From NCBI GenBank assembly GCA_015499995.1, contig JADNRV010000097.1, positions 62,001 to 126,000 of the forward strand: a stretch of 64,000 nt of DNA, in the 5' to 3' direction. The position numbers were made by a program, and so were the translations under genes. The notes under the pieces were generated by a model. That model made no database searches. It was not told the origin of the DNA and was given only the letters and a program-made list of their open reading frames with translations. Below are positions 45,271 through 57,631 of this stretch, one piece after another. Each line of letters opens with the position of its first letter. Positions within the stretch are counted from its first letter, which is position 1. The stretch is from Flammula alnicola. Lineage: Eukaryota; Basidiomycota; Agaricomycetes; Agaricales; Strophariaceae.

Positions 45271-45335
45271 AGGATCCCTGAGCGACTACTGTTCTTACAC
45301 TCCCAACTTCTAACGCTTAAGGACAATTAACTGCC

Positions 45336-45966
45336 ATGTCTACCAACATCGTCCTCCCAACTCTTACCCAGTGGACCAAGAACCACATCACTGCTATCAT
45401 CGAGGCCCAGACTCAGGCCGACCTCGAAAGCGCCGTTGACGCCTTCCTGTCGAAGAACGCCACTATCACCGTTAATGGGGTCCAGATCTCTCAGGCCGAC
45501 TTCGTAAAGCAGCTCTCTGTTGAGAATTTTGCTGAGGCTGGCGCAACCGTTGCGTTCAGCGCGTCAGTCGAAGTTCCTGCTGACCCAAAGAACACCTTCG
45601 ATGTAAGTCCTTATCGCCACTGCAGACTCCCTATTTCAGATTCACAGTCATTCATGATGTTCTAGGCCGGCTCAGTTGGCGTATTCTACAACGCAATCAT
45701 TAGCGAGACCTTTAGGATCCGGGACGCTCCCATTAGCAGCGAAGTTACAGCCTCCGTCAACGTTGTGTGAGTGTCAACGTTAGTTCTCTTCTGATTTACG
45801 TTTTCTGAACAAAACCTTTCTTGACTCATCCAGAATTGCGCAAGACCCCTCTATCCCCAAACCTCCCCCTTCTCCAATCCATGGCTTCTTCGATGGCAGA
45901 AGGGTCATGGCTTTGAATGAAGTACGCACCCAAGGAGCAGTGCAGCCCCAAGACTCTTCGGCCTAA
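45336..45966 (+). CDS. Small SnoaL/NTF2-like protein
   Basis: Three exons (45336-45602, 45666-45766, 45834-45966) encode 166 aa. It starts MSTNIVLPTLTQWTKNHITA and continues LESAVDAFLSKNATITVNGV, QISQADFVKQLSVENFAEAG and VGVFYNAIISETFRIRDAPI. The fold looks like the cone-shaped SnoaL/NTF2 class, with an N-terminal helix pair then a strand with ITVNG. Its cellular role is unknown. Strong codon bias and a clean TATA box suggest good expression. A broken copy of the last exon follows at 46693. Confidence 0.75.
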
Positions 45967-46692
45967 GTCTGGTTTCTGCACCGAGGCATATTCCCGATTA
46001 ATCAAACGCCTCGAATGGCGGATGTATATGTAAATTATAGTTGATTGATCATTGTAGTATCACTGCCAGATTGTAAGCATATTATAGTAATTGGACTTTT
46101 TGCCAGTATTCGCTACGGTGCCGCACTGCCGCTGCAAAACTTAACGAAAGCCGGTGGTATTACACCGCCGCTCTACTGGAAAGGTGATATTTCCAAGTAC
46201 TGGGCCGCAGCCTTGCAAGCGCTGATAGTATCATTCTGGGCAACTTCATTTCACCATGTTTTGGGCGCTACAATCCGGCGGTCACTCACGGTAACAGTTC
46301 TATCGTGTAGGATCTGTTGGATTGCGCCTATCCATAGGGGCCTTCAAACACTTTTGGAGGAGCCGCGACCATTCCCACTTTTGATAGGGGCATTAGTACT
46401 AGCCTTAGTGCTCTCAAGACTTTCAAGTCAGGACTTGCCGCTTGCGTGCTAGTGGCGTTTATTTTCTCGCTCAAAGCAAACGCAAACCAAGTCCAATCTG
46501 GCAGCTCTTGGGATTCAGATGCGGGTGCTCGGGAACGCGTCGAGCCTGAGCGATTGTGGGATAGAGCGGTCGCGCGGAAGGTCTTTGGCATTGAATCTAA
46601 TTTAATCTAATCCCGTCAAGCGAGCACTTACCTGTTCCAACCTCTTTCTACATAAGTTAATAAATTATAATATAATATAGATTCGTGATCAA
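45967..46692. other. Gap between SnoaL-like gene and its exon copy
   Basis: 3' flank with an unassigned frame at 46045-46452. No gene supported. Confidence 0.45.
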
Positions 46693-46990
46693 GAATTGCA
46701 CAAGACCCTCGGTCCCCAAACCTCACCCTGAACCAATCCCTAGCCTCTTCAACGGCAGAAGGGTCATGGCCTTGACTGAAGTACGTATCCAAAGGCCACT
46801 GCTCCTTAGCCTTGCACCACCAGAGCCTCAGGAGTCTTCGGTCTAAGTCAGGGTTTTACGCCACAGCCCCTATCAATCATATGGCTTGCCAGATGTATAG
46901 TGTAATCGATTGTATCGCTGTCGCCGGTCGGATTATAATTGTATTAGTAATTGGAGGTTTTCCACGTCTTCACTACCGCGTAGCTTTGAA
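46693..46990 (+). pseudogene. Duplicated last exon and 3' flank of the SnoaL-like gene
   Basis: Sequence from about 46693 repeats exon 3 of the SnoaL-like gene (45834-45966) and its downstream flank. GGCAGAAGGGTCATGGC and a GAAGTACG stretch recur in both. A one-base deletion early in the copy breaks the frame, and no exons 1 or 2 lie upstream. It is a partial tandem duplication. Confidence 0.8.
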
Positions 46991-47031
46991 ATCTAAGAAT
47001 CCAACGACAAAAAACCGATGGTAAGCATCCC

Positions 47032-49211
47032 TCAATTCCAACATTCCTCTATTAGTCTTCCTTCTTTCACCATGGATTGTACGTATTGTTTCGCGGCCTC
47101 GGCTGAATAATTACCTTGGGTTTCCACAGCAAATGCAATGGCTTCTTTAACAGCGAGAGGCATCTTGTTTGAAGACCTATGCGGATAGAAATAAAATAAA
47201 AGCACCGCATTCAGGGACCTGCAGCTTCCCAACTAAAATTCGAATACTTACCCCGAAATAAGCACCCATCCATTCTGCTCGCCGACAAGCTTCCAAATAT
47301 GCTCTGCGTCTTGCCGAATCAGATCCTGGACATATGTTCTCTTTTCTCCCTCTCTACCATCTCGCGAGAACGCAGTCCTATATTGAAGGTTTCCATTCTT
47401 AGAATACGTTCGCCATTCTGAGGCATAATGCTGGTCCTTAGAGGCCGACCGACACCCGAAATAAAGAATGTTGGCTAAAAAGAGATGGTCAAACCCAGTA
47501 TTATGGGAATATAAAGCGACTTACAACGGGATCCGCTATCTATTCGTTGTTCAATGACTGATCTCATGGGCGCAATCCCTGTTCCCGGGCCAACGCAAAT
47601 CACCGGGGTATCTATTTTTTCTGGTAAGCGTAGCAGACCCTGCTTTATCCCGACTTGAAGAACATCGCCAGGCCTGAGACCCGATAGGTAGGAAGTGCAG
47701 ACGCCTTTCCGGGGTATCTTTAGTTTCGTTCGATATCTTACCATTGCGACGCAAAGGTGAATCCGATGTGGATGTCTCTAGGATAGGGTTAGAGAACATG
47801 CATCCGTAATAGCCAGAAGAAATATTTCTAACCTTGACCGAACTAGCTATGGAAAACTCCCTTGGCCGCAGAGGAGGAAACACGTCGAAAATATAGTCCC
47901 GTGGGATCTTCACGTGTCGAAATTCACTGAGAATCTCCAGGATAGTTCTTCGAACACGGTAACAATACTCGTATAGCTCATCCTGTTGCGACATTTAACA
48001 AAACCTTACTCTCGATTCAAATCTGAAATCACTGACCGCTCCCTGTGGAGACAGGAATTCATCGAGTTTTTCCCTCTCTAGTTCATCGGAAGTGAAATGT
48101 CGAAGATACCAGAAGAACGATCGTCGGGGAACGGCGTTAAAATCCAAAAATCGCATGAAGAGCGTTCGCAAAGTTGTAACTTGGGGTAAATGATCAGGTA
48201 GTGACTGGTCGAGCATTGAGCGCTCAATCTCGAAGGGTTCGTCTGCCTGGTCTTCCCAGGACATTGTCAATAGAAAGGAATTTGTCTCCGCCGTCGAGGC
48301 TGAAGGGTGGATAATGGCAACATCTCCCGGTTCGTATCTGTCACCCCTATAAGCACAGGCTATGAAGAGAATACAGTTTGCCTACTGTATGTTGTCTTCA
48401 AACTCAAACTCGAGATGTCGAACGTCCTGATACCAGTCTGCTGCCGTTATCCTATTGTTTGCCTTCAGGACACCTTTATGGTAATGCAAATCAGTCTTCA
48501 AGGGGTCTTGCAGCGTGTCTAAGGATGTCTGTGTCGTTGTTTTCAGCAAGACGCGTGGTGGAGTGATCGCGTTGGCTGGTGCAACGTCGACTCCAGGGGC
48601 CAAAGGAAACATTTCAAGCAAAACCTTTACGAGTTCATCTGTCCAAGGCTGGAGAGCGCCATCTATCCTGAGTGGTAGTCTGATGAGTAATTTCGGTTCC
48701 TAGTCTGACAAGTGGAAGCCACTTACCCAAGGGGATGTTGTTCATCGCCTTCCCCACGTCCATGGAATTGGCAAGCTCCTAATGATTCCATCCGTCGCGA
48801 AAGCTTCTTTGCTGCCCAACAGAACTTTTCATAACCTGTGTCTCCGAGACCAAATACCGAAAAGTAAAGATCCTCGAATGTATCGGCAGGCAGATCGGAG
48901 CGAAGGAGGTTGCTCCATAGCGGGGTCATCGACCGTGGTTCGACACCTGAGCCTGTTGTTGACACGACAAAGATTACAATGGTCTCCGACAATAGATCTG
49001 GCTTTGAAAAGACATTAGATGCTGGGACTGTTGGGTCAATGGGAATCCAGAAAAAAAGTACCAATGAAAAGGTATCCACGTTTGCTATACGGCACTGGAA
49101 AGCAATCCTTCGACATTGCCGAGCGATGTAATCAGCAGCATCCTGGGCATTGCCTGTCTCAGTGGCATAGATGATGAGCAAGCTCCGGTTTTCGTCGTCC
49201 AAAGTCGACAT
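47032..49211 (-). CDS. TAH18: NADPH-dependent diflavin oxidoreductase
   Basis: Electron donor of the cytosolic Fe-S assembly pathway (partner of Dre2). It starts at 49211 (MSTLDDENRSLLIIYATETG). The N-terminal flavodoxin domain has IYATETGNAQDAADYIA, VFVVSTTGSGVEP-type residues and FGLGDTGYEKFC. The linker domain and FAD-binding region include YEPGDVAIIHP, FRHVKIP and RPREFSIASS. The NAD(P)H part has VICVGPGTGIAPMRS, LYFGCRSASKDQHY and a C-terminal ISGSSNKMPLAVKEAI ending RLIEECWN. Length and order match Tah18/NDOR1. Several short introns. Confidence 0.92.
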
Positions 49212-49637
49212 GAACGTTTTTGTTATCAGATAATAGTCTCTTATCCTACACCGCCAAAATGTAAAAAGATGTGTGTGATATGGGATCAATGATGTGACCA
49301 CCATATTTCCGCATGTGGTACGGCCGACCTGCCAACATGGGTCCCATGTCGGCGCGGACCTAATGCCAGTCTGGTGCCAGGTCTATATAGAAACCATCTG
49401 GGCGTGACACAATGGATGCAGATGAGCATTCACATTGACCTCATATGTTGCTCAGGCCTGTGCAATGCTCCAGTGATACAATTTACATACATGTGCTTCA
49501 TTGAAATTATAATTCAGAATCATGGAGGTTGGCGGTTTGAGTATTTGTTCCATCTCACAGTTTTGTGGTAGAAAGAAAGGTTTCATTGAAAATACGGTAT
49601 GTAGGGCTATCTACAAAGAAAGAACTAGAGGGGGATT
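49212..49637. other. TAH18 upstream region
   Basis: Promoter space of TAH18. Nothing else seen. Confidence 0.45.
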
Positions 49638-50581
49638 TCACAGAGCGACACCTTCCTCAAGCGCGGCCCCTCCCATATTCATGTTATCCAGTTCCCGAAA
49701 GGAAATGGCAAAGATCCTGATGAAACCATATGCAGAGCCTACCTAAGGTCTGTTAGAACAAGAAGGCATACCGTGTCACATTCGTCGGACAATCCTTGGC
49801 ATCGGCACGAACTTTCTTGAGCTCGACCTTGATGAACAGCCGCTCGAAGGTAGCAGTGGTACCGGTTGGGAAGCCATCTGGGTTAAGCATCTCTATAATA
49901 GACAAAGCGAGGCCCAACATGAGCATTAAGCATCATATAAAGAAATATAGCACATACTCGATGGCTCCGTCAACCGCATCCTCACCCTCGCCCCATTTCG
50001 ACTCCGAGTCGCCATCGCGCACACTCCTTGAACTCGTCCCCAGTGATATTGTCCTTCACGGTGGCGATGCGAGTACGCCAACCTTACCGACCGTTAGAAC
50101 AGAGTAAAAATGGAGCATATGATAACACACTTACGAGTTTCTTGAGCATGGACTGCACTCGGAGAAGCTCCATGCTGACCTCAGTGCTGGAGAACTTTGG
50201 CGGCATAAAGAGTTAATCCATTCTGAAGAAAAGATAAAATATTGGACATACCACAAAAGCCTCATTGACAGAAGAAAAGGGGGGCGCTGCAACGACTCTG
50301 CTGTCGCGGTGGCTGAAGCTGGCTCTCGATCGTGCACTGTCGCATGAAAAAGGGAACCTCACGGCCAACAAGAGCCGCCTATTCAAAGATTTACTATGAT
50401 TAGCATTGTCAACAGACGAAAAAGCCTGTGAGAACCTCAAACCGTGACGAAAGTCTGCCGTTGTACGTTGGTAACTTGATATGGATGCAGCTTGTGGTGC
50501 AGAGCAAGGCGACGAGTGACGAGCGGTGATAATACATTGGTAGAGTGCCATCGTTAATGGCGAAAGGTTTGACGATACATG
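49638..50581 (-). CDS. Unassigned small multi-exon gene
   Basis: Not recognised. The two 3' exons are supported by splice phase. Exon 49772-49892 encodes MLNPDGFPTGTTATFERLFI and KVELKKVRADAKDCPTNVTR. A 55-nt intron follows, then exon 49638-49716 encodes RIFAISFRELDNMNMGGAAL and ends EEGVAL. Upstream, FSSTEVSMELLRVQSMLKKL (near 50150-50210) and DNITGDEFKECARWRLGVEM (near 49990-50070) look coding, but I could not join them to the 3' exons in one frame. The start at 50581 (MALYQCIITARHSS) is a guess. Either my splice choices are wrong or the gene is damaged. Confidence 0.35.
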
Positions 50582-51132
50582 ACGAGCACAAAGAGGAGAG
50601 GCGGAGGAAAGAGAAGAGACAGGAAGGAAGGAAGCAGAAAAAGAAATAAACGAACCACCGGCTTTCCTGTCCCACGCCGCCGAATGGCGTGTAGGGAAAG
50701 AAACTTGGACACCTTGAAGAAAGATCGTCAGCGACATAATCAACGTGTGGGTCACAGATCTCACCCATATTTTGAGAAAATCTGTCTACAGGTCATGTCT
50801 GGTACACATATGTAGATCCCCATCTCGCACCGACCTGTTGATCATATTCCTGACAGCAATTTTGGGATCAGATGTTGGCGACATGGGCTGGGTATGGCAG
50901 GGGTGTTCGCATGAGTGATGGCCTCTATCAATTTCGGCATTGTTGAGATCATATTTTTTACAAATGGTGGTGTAGTGACAAAGCATAGTCGTGGGAAATC
51001 GTTCTTAATATGGAACAGCAGCACGCCTGGCTGCGATGGCCAAGCACTTGAAGCAGGATTTAAGCTTTAAGAGCCAAACGGCCCTCAACTCGCTCCTACT
51101 TTTCAGATTCCAGAAGTATTACGACACAGACA
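50582..51132. other. Gap upstream of LCL3
   Basis: No gene supported; short frames only. Confidence 0.45.
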
Positions 51133-52332
51133 ATGACGGGGATACCATGGCCATTCTGGATTAAGCCTGAAAAGAAGGCGGAAGCAATGCAAGACGTTGA
51201 CGGCAGCTTGACAAGACTCAAAGCTCAATTCGACGCGTTACCTCGTCCTGTCGCTGCGTTGACCTCATTCGCGCTCGGATCGGCGACGGCAATGTCAGCG
51301 GTGTTGGTTTACAAGAGATACGCAAGGAGGATACGGAATATTGATTACATTACACCGAAGTTGCTTACACGGAAAAGGTGGCTCAAAGGTGTGGTCACCA
51401 GGTGCGTGGAGTCCTGCGAGTTGAATGCGTCAAACCATTTACATGTGTGCGCCATAGCGTCGGAGACGCGGATAATTTCAGGTTCTTCCATACGTCTACT
51501 CTTGGAGGCTATTCTTGGCCTTTTAAATTCAGGCGCGTCCCTGCTCTCTCGAAAGGTATTCATTTTATAGTTCATCTTCAATCGTTGCTTTGAACGCTTA
51601 ACGATTTCATAGACCTGAAGGACGAGACACTGCACATTCGAATAGCTGGTGTTGATGCTCCAGAGGTACTTACGCAGTCTATGTTCGTCCATGATTCCCA
51701 GTTCATGATGATTCCTTCCAAGGCGGCACACTTCGGAAAACCAGCCCAACCCTATGCAGCCGAAAGTCTGGAATGGCTTCGCGAACGCGTTCTCGGAAAG
51801 AAGGTGTATATCCAACTATTAAGGAAGGATCAATACTCGCGTGTTGTAGGTCGCAACAACAAATTATTTCTTATTCTCAGTGCAAATCATTAGGTCGCCC
51901 AAGTATATTTGGTCCCGCGCCTCTTTCCTGGATTTCTCTTTTATGGCAAGAACCTCCCAGCAGAAATGCTAAAGGCAGGGTGGGCAATGACATATGAACA
52001 AGTAAGCTTCCCGCTCTCATTTCCGAAGAAATTATATAACGATATTTTAGGCCGGTGCCGAGTATGGGAAATTGGGAAAGGAGGGGTATCTTCGGCTAGA
52101 GGCCCAGGCAAAGTACGCCATATGCTCTGTATGCTGACTTCAATGCTGACTCCGTATTCATCGCAGAGCTGCACGTAAAGGCATGTGGAAGGACGGCACA
52201 AACGCTGAAACTCCTGCAGAGTACAAGCGCAGATATGCCTCGGCTGGTTCCCTTGATGATGCCCAAGCAGCAAAGCCTGTACCTGTGAGGAAGACACGGA
52301 AAAGCTGGTTGAGAAGGCTTTTCCGTCTGTAA
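51133..52332 (+). CDS. LCL3: Probable membrane-anchored SNase-like endonuclease
   Basis: LCL3-type protein: a short N-terminal arm, one transmembrane helix (about residues 45-62, [20 protein letters not shown]), then a staphylococcal-nuclease-like domain. Landmarks: [12 protein letters not shown] after an intron, [90 protein letters not shown], and a basic tail ending RRLFRL. Seven or so short exons join in frame. The family is found at the mitochondrial or ER membrane. Conserved active-site Arg/Glu residues are present. Confidence 0.9.
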
Positions 52333-52599
52333 ACATTATACCCCCTTCGGATAAGCGAATTGTATTCCTAGTCTATGTAACAGATATTGATGGTGATATT
52401 CTCCAGCATTTTCAGATATTTATGACGTGATCATCCTGAGCACGCTGCGTACACTTTTGTGGCTTGCCCACAATCTGTTCAAACGGGTACTGTATCTTGA
52501 CGTAAAGCAACTGATGGCGCACATCATTATGGACACGGTGGACGCCCACAGGGCAAAGGGTGGAATAAACATCCAAAGTCAGTTCTACCCTCCAGAATA

Positions 52600-53853
52600 A
52601 TGGGATCCACCCGACCGTCACTTCCGCTCGAGATCGTCGAACATATTTTCGACGACGTCAATTGGAGCGATCGACGAGATCTCAAAAGCCTTGCACTCGT
52701 TTGTCGTACCTTTCTCCTTCTTTCCAGAAAATATCTCTTCCGAGACGTGACTATTTCTTTGGAACCAGATAGATCCAGCGCTATCGAAGGGGTCGATCAC
52801 GAACACAGTAAATCTTCTCAACTTTTGAGATTCCTTGCTGCCGATCTACATGTAGCATCCATCATACGGCGCTTGCGTATCCAGAAGGCTTGGACCAACG
52901 TCAACGCATCACAATCAAGTTGGGAGACATCTGCAAAAAAGCTCGCTGACATAGCCCCACGATTGCTGTGTGCGCAGGATTTATCCATCCATTCCTCTTT
53001 TCTTTCAGACTGGACGCTTCTGGATGATAGCTTGCGCAAGGTTCTCATCCAGCTCTGCCAGCTACCAACAATCCAGAATCTCGAATTACAATACATGGGC
53101 CTGCTGCGAAAGGAACTATTTGAATTCGTTCGAGTCCCAAAATTGACTCTGGTGGGTGTCTATCCGAAACCAGAGGTTGCTCCCTCTTCATCAGGCAACG
53201 CCTCTTCTGAAAGTGACGATTGGGACGGCACGAGTGTACTCCGCGATCTTTCCATAACGCTTAGGAGTTCGGAGACAGCTGACGAGGTTTATTCCGTCGT
53301 GCGAGCCGCCACAAACACATTACAATCGTTAAAGTGGTTATCCAGTCCCTATCATGGTAAGCCACGTCTTTCTTCGAGATGAATGGATTTTGATGTTCGT
53401 CAACGTGATCGCCATGCAGATGCTCAAGATACATGCCTCCACACCATTAACCTTGGACCCCTTTCCTCCCTTCTACACTTGGCGATCTGCACTCCCTTGA
53501 GTGATGGACCGTCCTTTGAGGGCCTTGTCAATCTATTTGGGCGGCACAACGGTGGGAGCACCCTCGAAGTCATAGAGATCTTCTGTGATTATCAGCACCT
53601 TCCAGATGAAAATCTTTATTCGACCTGGCGCTGGGAAACATTAGACGCGACGCTCACATGCCCAACGTACGCGGCGCTGCAGAGTGTCAGAATCACAGCG
53701 AAGAAGACGACATTCGCGAAACACCTCCCTTATCGAAGCCACGATGTCCGATCACGCGAAAGCTTAGCACTCTTCAGACGTAGGCTTCCTCAGGCCCACT
53801 CTAGAGGCCTGATTGTTGGCTTTGAAGATAACACCCGAGCCGCTGAAGAATAG
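52600..53853 (+). CDS. F-box-like protein
   Basis: Typical basidiomycete F-box protein. It starts at 52600. The F-box-like N-terminus reads PSLPLEIVEHIFDDVNWSDR, then LKSLALVCRTFLLLSRKYLF. A leucine-rich-like helical body follows. One intron (about 53357-53420) is needed to join the second part (LHTINLGPLSSLLHLAI). It likely recruits substrates to an SCF ubiquitin ligase; substrate unknown. About 390 aa. Confidence 0.75.
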
Positions 53854-54340
53854 AGTGTTGGCTCTAATAAAGTAATTACTTACCCTACTGTATGCCGGCC
53901 TATGCGCACCAACATTCCTGCAATTGTATCAGCGCCGCAACTAGTAACGGCGGATCTGACAGGTAGAATGCATTCGGCCTAACATGGTCGGTGTTTGCAA
54001 ATACGCTCTACATACATACTGACTTTAGTGCCAACAATCACCGTGGGATCTGCCTCAGGCTCACACTAATGGTTTAAGTTATGGCAGGCCGCTTCTTTCA
54101 GACAACATGTCTGTTTGGGCCGCAAGACGCCACCGGCCTCTCCAAGGATATTTAAACCGCTAAGAATTTGGGATAAATTCTACTCTTCCTCAACTCGATC
54201 TCTAGGACGACCTCGACATGGAGCAATATATCAGAAACGTTATCGTCATGGATGTATTAGCCGCGCTCGTAAGAAAGCATTTGTCGTGGGAAATCAATAC
54301 TGACATATCATAATATTTCTCGAAGGCGACACACGCATGG
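53854..54340. other. Upstream region of the P450 gene
   Basis: About 490 bp. No gene seen. Confidence 0.45.
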
Positions 54341-56527
54341 ATGAAGCGCTGCGACCCATTACCGTTGAAAAATGTTGTTCTTGCACTCGCAACAGTCCCT
54401 TCTATCCCGGTCTGCGTTCTGTTCAATCAACATTCCTTCTTGATCAATCTTGCGTGGGCTTACCTTGTCTTTCATTCTGTGCTTGTCTGCTCTGTTGTTG
54501 TATATCGGCTCTCGTCATATCATCCATTGGCCGAGTATCCTGGTCCTACAATAATGAAAGTCACCAAGTTTCGGGGCGTTTGGATTGCATATACTGGCAA
54601 GACCCATATTTATCTTAAGGCTCTACACGACAAATATGGGCCGACAGTCAGGATTGGTGAGCGCTGCATCGGACTTGTATTCTCGTTTATAGTGGCGATT
54701 CAATGTTGATCTTCAATTCCAGGACCCAACGAACTTTCAACGGTGGAAAAAGATCTCATTCCACAGATACTTGGCAATCAAGGCATGCCAAAAGGGCCTT
54801 GTTGAGTCACCCATACCTTCTTAGTTTGAGCCCTCCTACTAACGATTGGGAACTTGGATTTGTCCAACCAGTGTGGGATGGTCGGAGGTTTTCACAGACC
54901 GAAACGGAAGTCAAGAAAAAGTATAGCCTAATAGACGTACGCGATTCGGCCGTCCACTCTGAGCTGCGCAAACCATGGAACAAAGCGTTCTCTGCTGAGC
55001 CGATGAAGGATTACGAGACGCTATTATTACCACGAGTAATCCAAATGAATAGCCAGCTCAGAGAAATCGCAGATACCAGCAGAGGAGAGATTGGACGCGT
55101 GGATATTGCGAAATGGATTGACTACTTCTCGTGTGTCCCACTGCCTCGTTTCCATATTGGGTGTTGATGTCTGCTACAGATTCGACTTTATGGGCGACAT
55201 GGCGTATGCTTATCTCCCACTTCTCATTTTCAGTCGAAAGTGACAAAGTAATTTCTTCACAGTTTTGGAGGCTCCTTTCAACTAATGCGGGAAGGGGATA
55301 TACATGGTTACCTTCGATGCATGGGAGAGGGACTATAGTAAGTCCATACCGTCCTACTCGAGAACTTATGCTCTCTGATGTGTCATAGCCTCCCAAGCAT
55401 ATTACAGCATATCCCATGGAGCGCCAAACTCTTGCGCTCCGTGCCAATCATCAACGCAGGCATGCAAAAATTCATTAATTTTGGCGTCGCACAAGGTCTC
55501 AAGCGAGCAAGCATAGAAATGAAGCGGAAGGATCTATTCTATCATATTGTCTGTTACAATCTGCTTTTTCGTTATTATGTCCCCGCACTTACGAGTCAAC
55601 CCTTTGGCAAAGGCTGAATCATCTACTACATCGGAATCTGATCTTCCCATGATTATATCCAATGCCCTCCTTGCTATTGTGGCAGGATCCGACACATCCT
55701 CCACTGTTATGAGCAGCGCTATCTACTTCCTTGTATCTAACCCGGAGGCATACAAAGACCTGCAAAGTGAAGTCGACTACGCTTTCAGAAAATACGACAT
55801 ACCGGACATGGATACTGAAATGACGTCGGGAGGAGAAGTTACGGGACACCGGTATGGTGACATACTGGCTAGGCTAGTCTACTTAAATGCTATTATGTGA
55901 GCATTTATTTTGTTTGTCAGTTGAGCGATGATCGATGACTATTTAATCTGATCCTCCTTTTCAGAAATGAGGTTATGCGATTGTTTCCCTCGGTACCCAC
56001 AGGTCTCCAGCGTGCACCTGCTAACAGTTCCACGGGCAAACTTCTAAAAAGGGAGTCTATGCCAGATATGTAAGTCTTCAATATTATTTAGACGCTACTT
56101 GGTTCATCTAACCAATTACAACTTCCCGAATCCCAGCTTCCTGCCCGAAGGAAATGCCATCTCTGTCCCGCCTTACGTCATACACCGCGATCCACGCTAT
56201 TTCTCTCCTGCTCCAGATAATTTCGTTCCAGAACGCTGGTTTTCATCTTCTCTATTTCCCTCAACTCAGGCCACAGAATTTGTAACCTCTCGAGACGCAT
56301 TTATCCCCTTCTCTTTCGGTCCCCAGAGCTGTGCGGGACGTTCCCTTGCATTGATGGAGATACGTTATGTCCTGTCCACACTCGTTCGAAACTTCGACAT
56401 GGAATTTGACACGCCCCAGCATGACCCGATGAGGTGGGAGAAAGATATGGCAGATAGGTTTACTCTTTCGAAGGGAAGCCTTCATATCAGAATCACGCCG
56501 AGGCTAAAGGGGACCAGGGGGACCTAG
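54341..56527 (+). CDS. Cytochrome P450 monooxygenase
   Basis: Membrane-bound P450. It starts at 54341 with a hydrophobic N-terminus (two segments, NVVLALATVPSIPVCVLF and LAWAYLVFHSVLVCSVVVY), then a Pro-rich hinge (YPGPTIMKV). Landmarks: WDGRRFSQTE, DFMGDMAFGGSFQLM, I-helix AIVAGSDTSS, K-helix NEVMRLFP (ExxR), FVPERW, and the heme-binding FSFGPQSCAGRS (FxxGxxxCxG). About eight short introns, phases consistent. All catalytic landmarks intact. Substrate class unknown. A Ser-rich leader is not present. Confidence 0.93.
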
Positions 56528-56999
56528 GACCAGAACCAATAAACCTTTGCAACAGAGCTGGAAGCCTTTTTACGTAGTCTTTTTATAATTGCGAGATTGT
56601 CGAATATTTCTTGAAATCCTTTTTCTACTAGTTGCAATAATAAGCGCCCCCGGTCGTGACGTAAGGCGCTTTATAACGCACGTGCTAGATTGTCGCCACG
56701 CTAGTTATAACTATGATAACTAAATTAATCAAGGCGCACTGTTTCCAATGACATTGAGACTCGATTCTAGAAATATAATTATAAGCGGGATGATATAAAA
56801 TGTGGATGTACGTACCTGTTTCAGGAAACCGGTTTCTGTTGGGTTTATGCGACAACTCGTGAAGTGGGTCCGTAAAATACATAGTGAATTCATCAAGCAC
56901 ACAATCAATATAAGTAACAGAACGAAAGCCTAACCTAAGAGACACTGAAAGAAGCCAATTTATCATAAAAACCCAAAATTCCTACACATATCAAACAAA
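56528..56999. other. P450 3' flank
   Basis: About 470 bp, no gene seen. Confidence 0.45.
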
Positions 57000-57330
57000 T
57001 TGTGGCACCTGCGCACAACCCTGACCTACGCTGAGGGCGCTGAAGAAAAAGTCGAGGTTCTTGTTCAACGCCTTCAACAGTGCACTCTTCGCATTTGGTG
57101 CAGCCCCTTGACGGTGTTGTTGACGAAATCTGTGTAGAGTTTGCAGAAGCCTGAGGCTGAGAATTCAGGTTGAGGGATAACTGATCCAGTCCAAGGAGAC
57201 TCATAACTGCGCCTATTCCGCCTTCTTCCTTTTCAAGGCAGGAAGGAGATCGCCCAAGAATTTCCAGCACGCGCAATATGTAATGGACCGCGAGATTCTT
57301 GTTAATCCCTTCAGCTGTCTCATCGCGGCC
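57000..57330 (-). pseudogene. Degenerate fragment of a second peroxygenase gene
   Basis: On the minus strand part of this stretch reads FCKLYTDFVNNTVKG, which matches the 3' end of the UPO gene downstream (FCKLYTDFVNNTVRG), but the frame then breaks. The LNKNLDFFF stretch also recurs. It is the decayed 3' part of a duplicated copy. Limits are approximate. Confidence 0.75.
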
Positions 57331-57631
57331 CGATAAAGTCATTATGCCCGGGGACATGATCAAGTAATTTATCTTTGGGTATCGGGCTAGGATTTCGCGC
57401 GTCGTTTTTTGAATTCTTCATCAAAGTAATGTCGCATTGTATGAATTCTCTCCCTTCTGTTCCACTGGTAGAGGTCCCTTTATATTCTGAACGCTATCCA
57501 TGTCAACTATATAAGACCGCAATCAAAACGTGTCTCATTCTCATTGAACAGAACAGAAGACGAAAGTAAGGAACCCTCGAAGAAGCTAATTTACGAATTC
57601 ACAACCCGACATACAAAGTATGCGAGAGATA

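Noticed and set aside
50213..50764. 183-codon minus-strand frame
   Set aside because: Ser-rich with no motif. Part may be the 5' exon of the unassigned gene, but I cannot show it.
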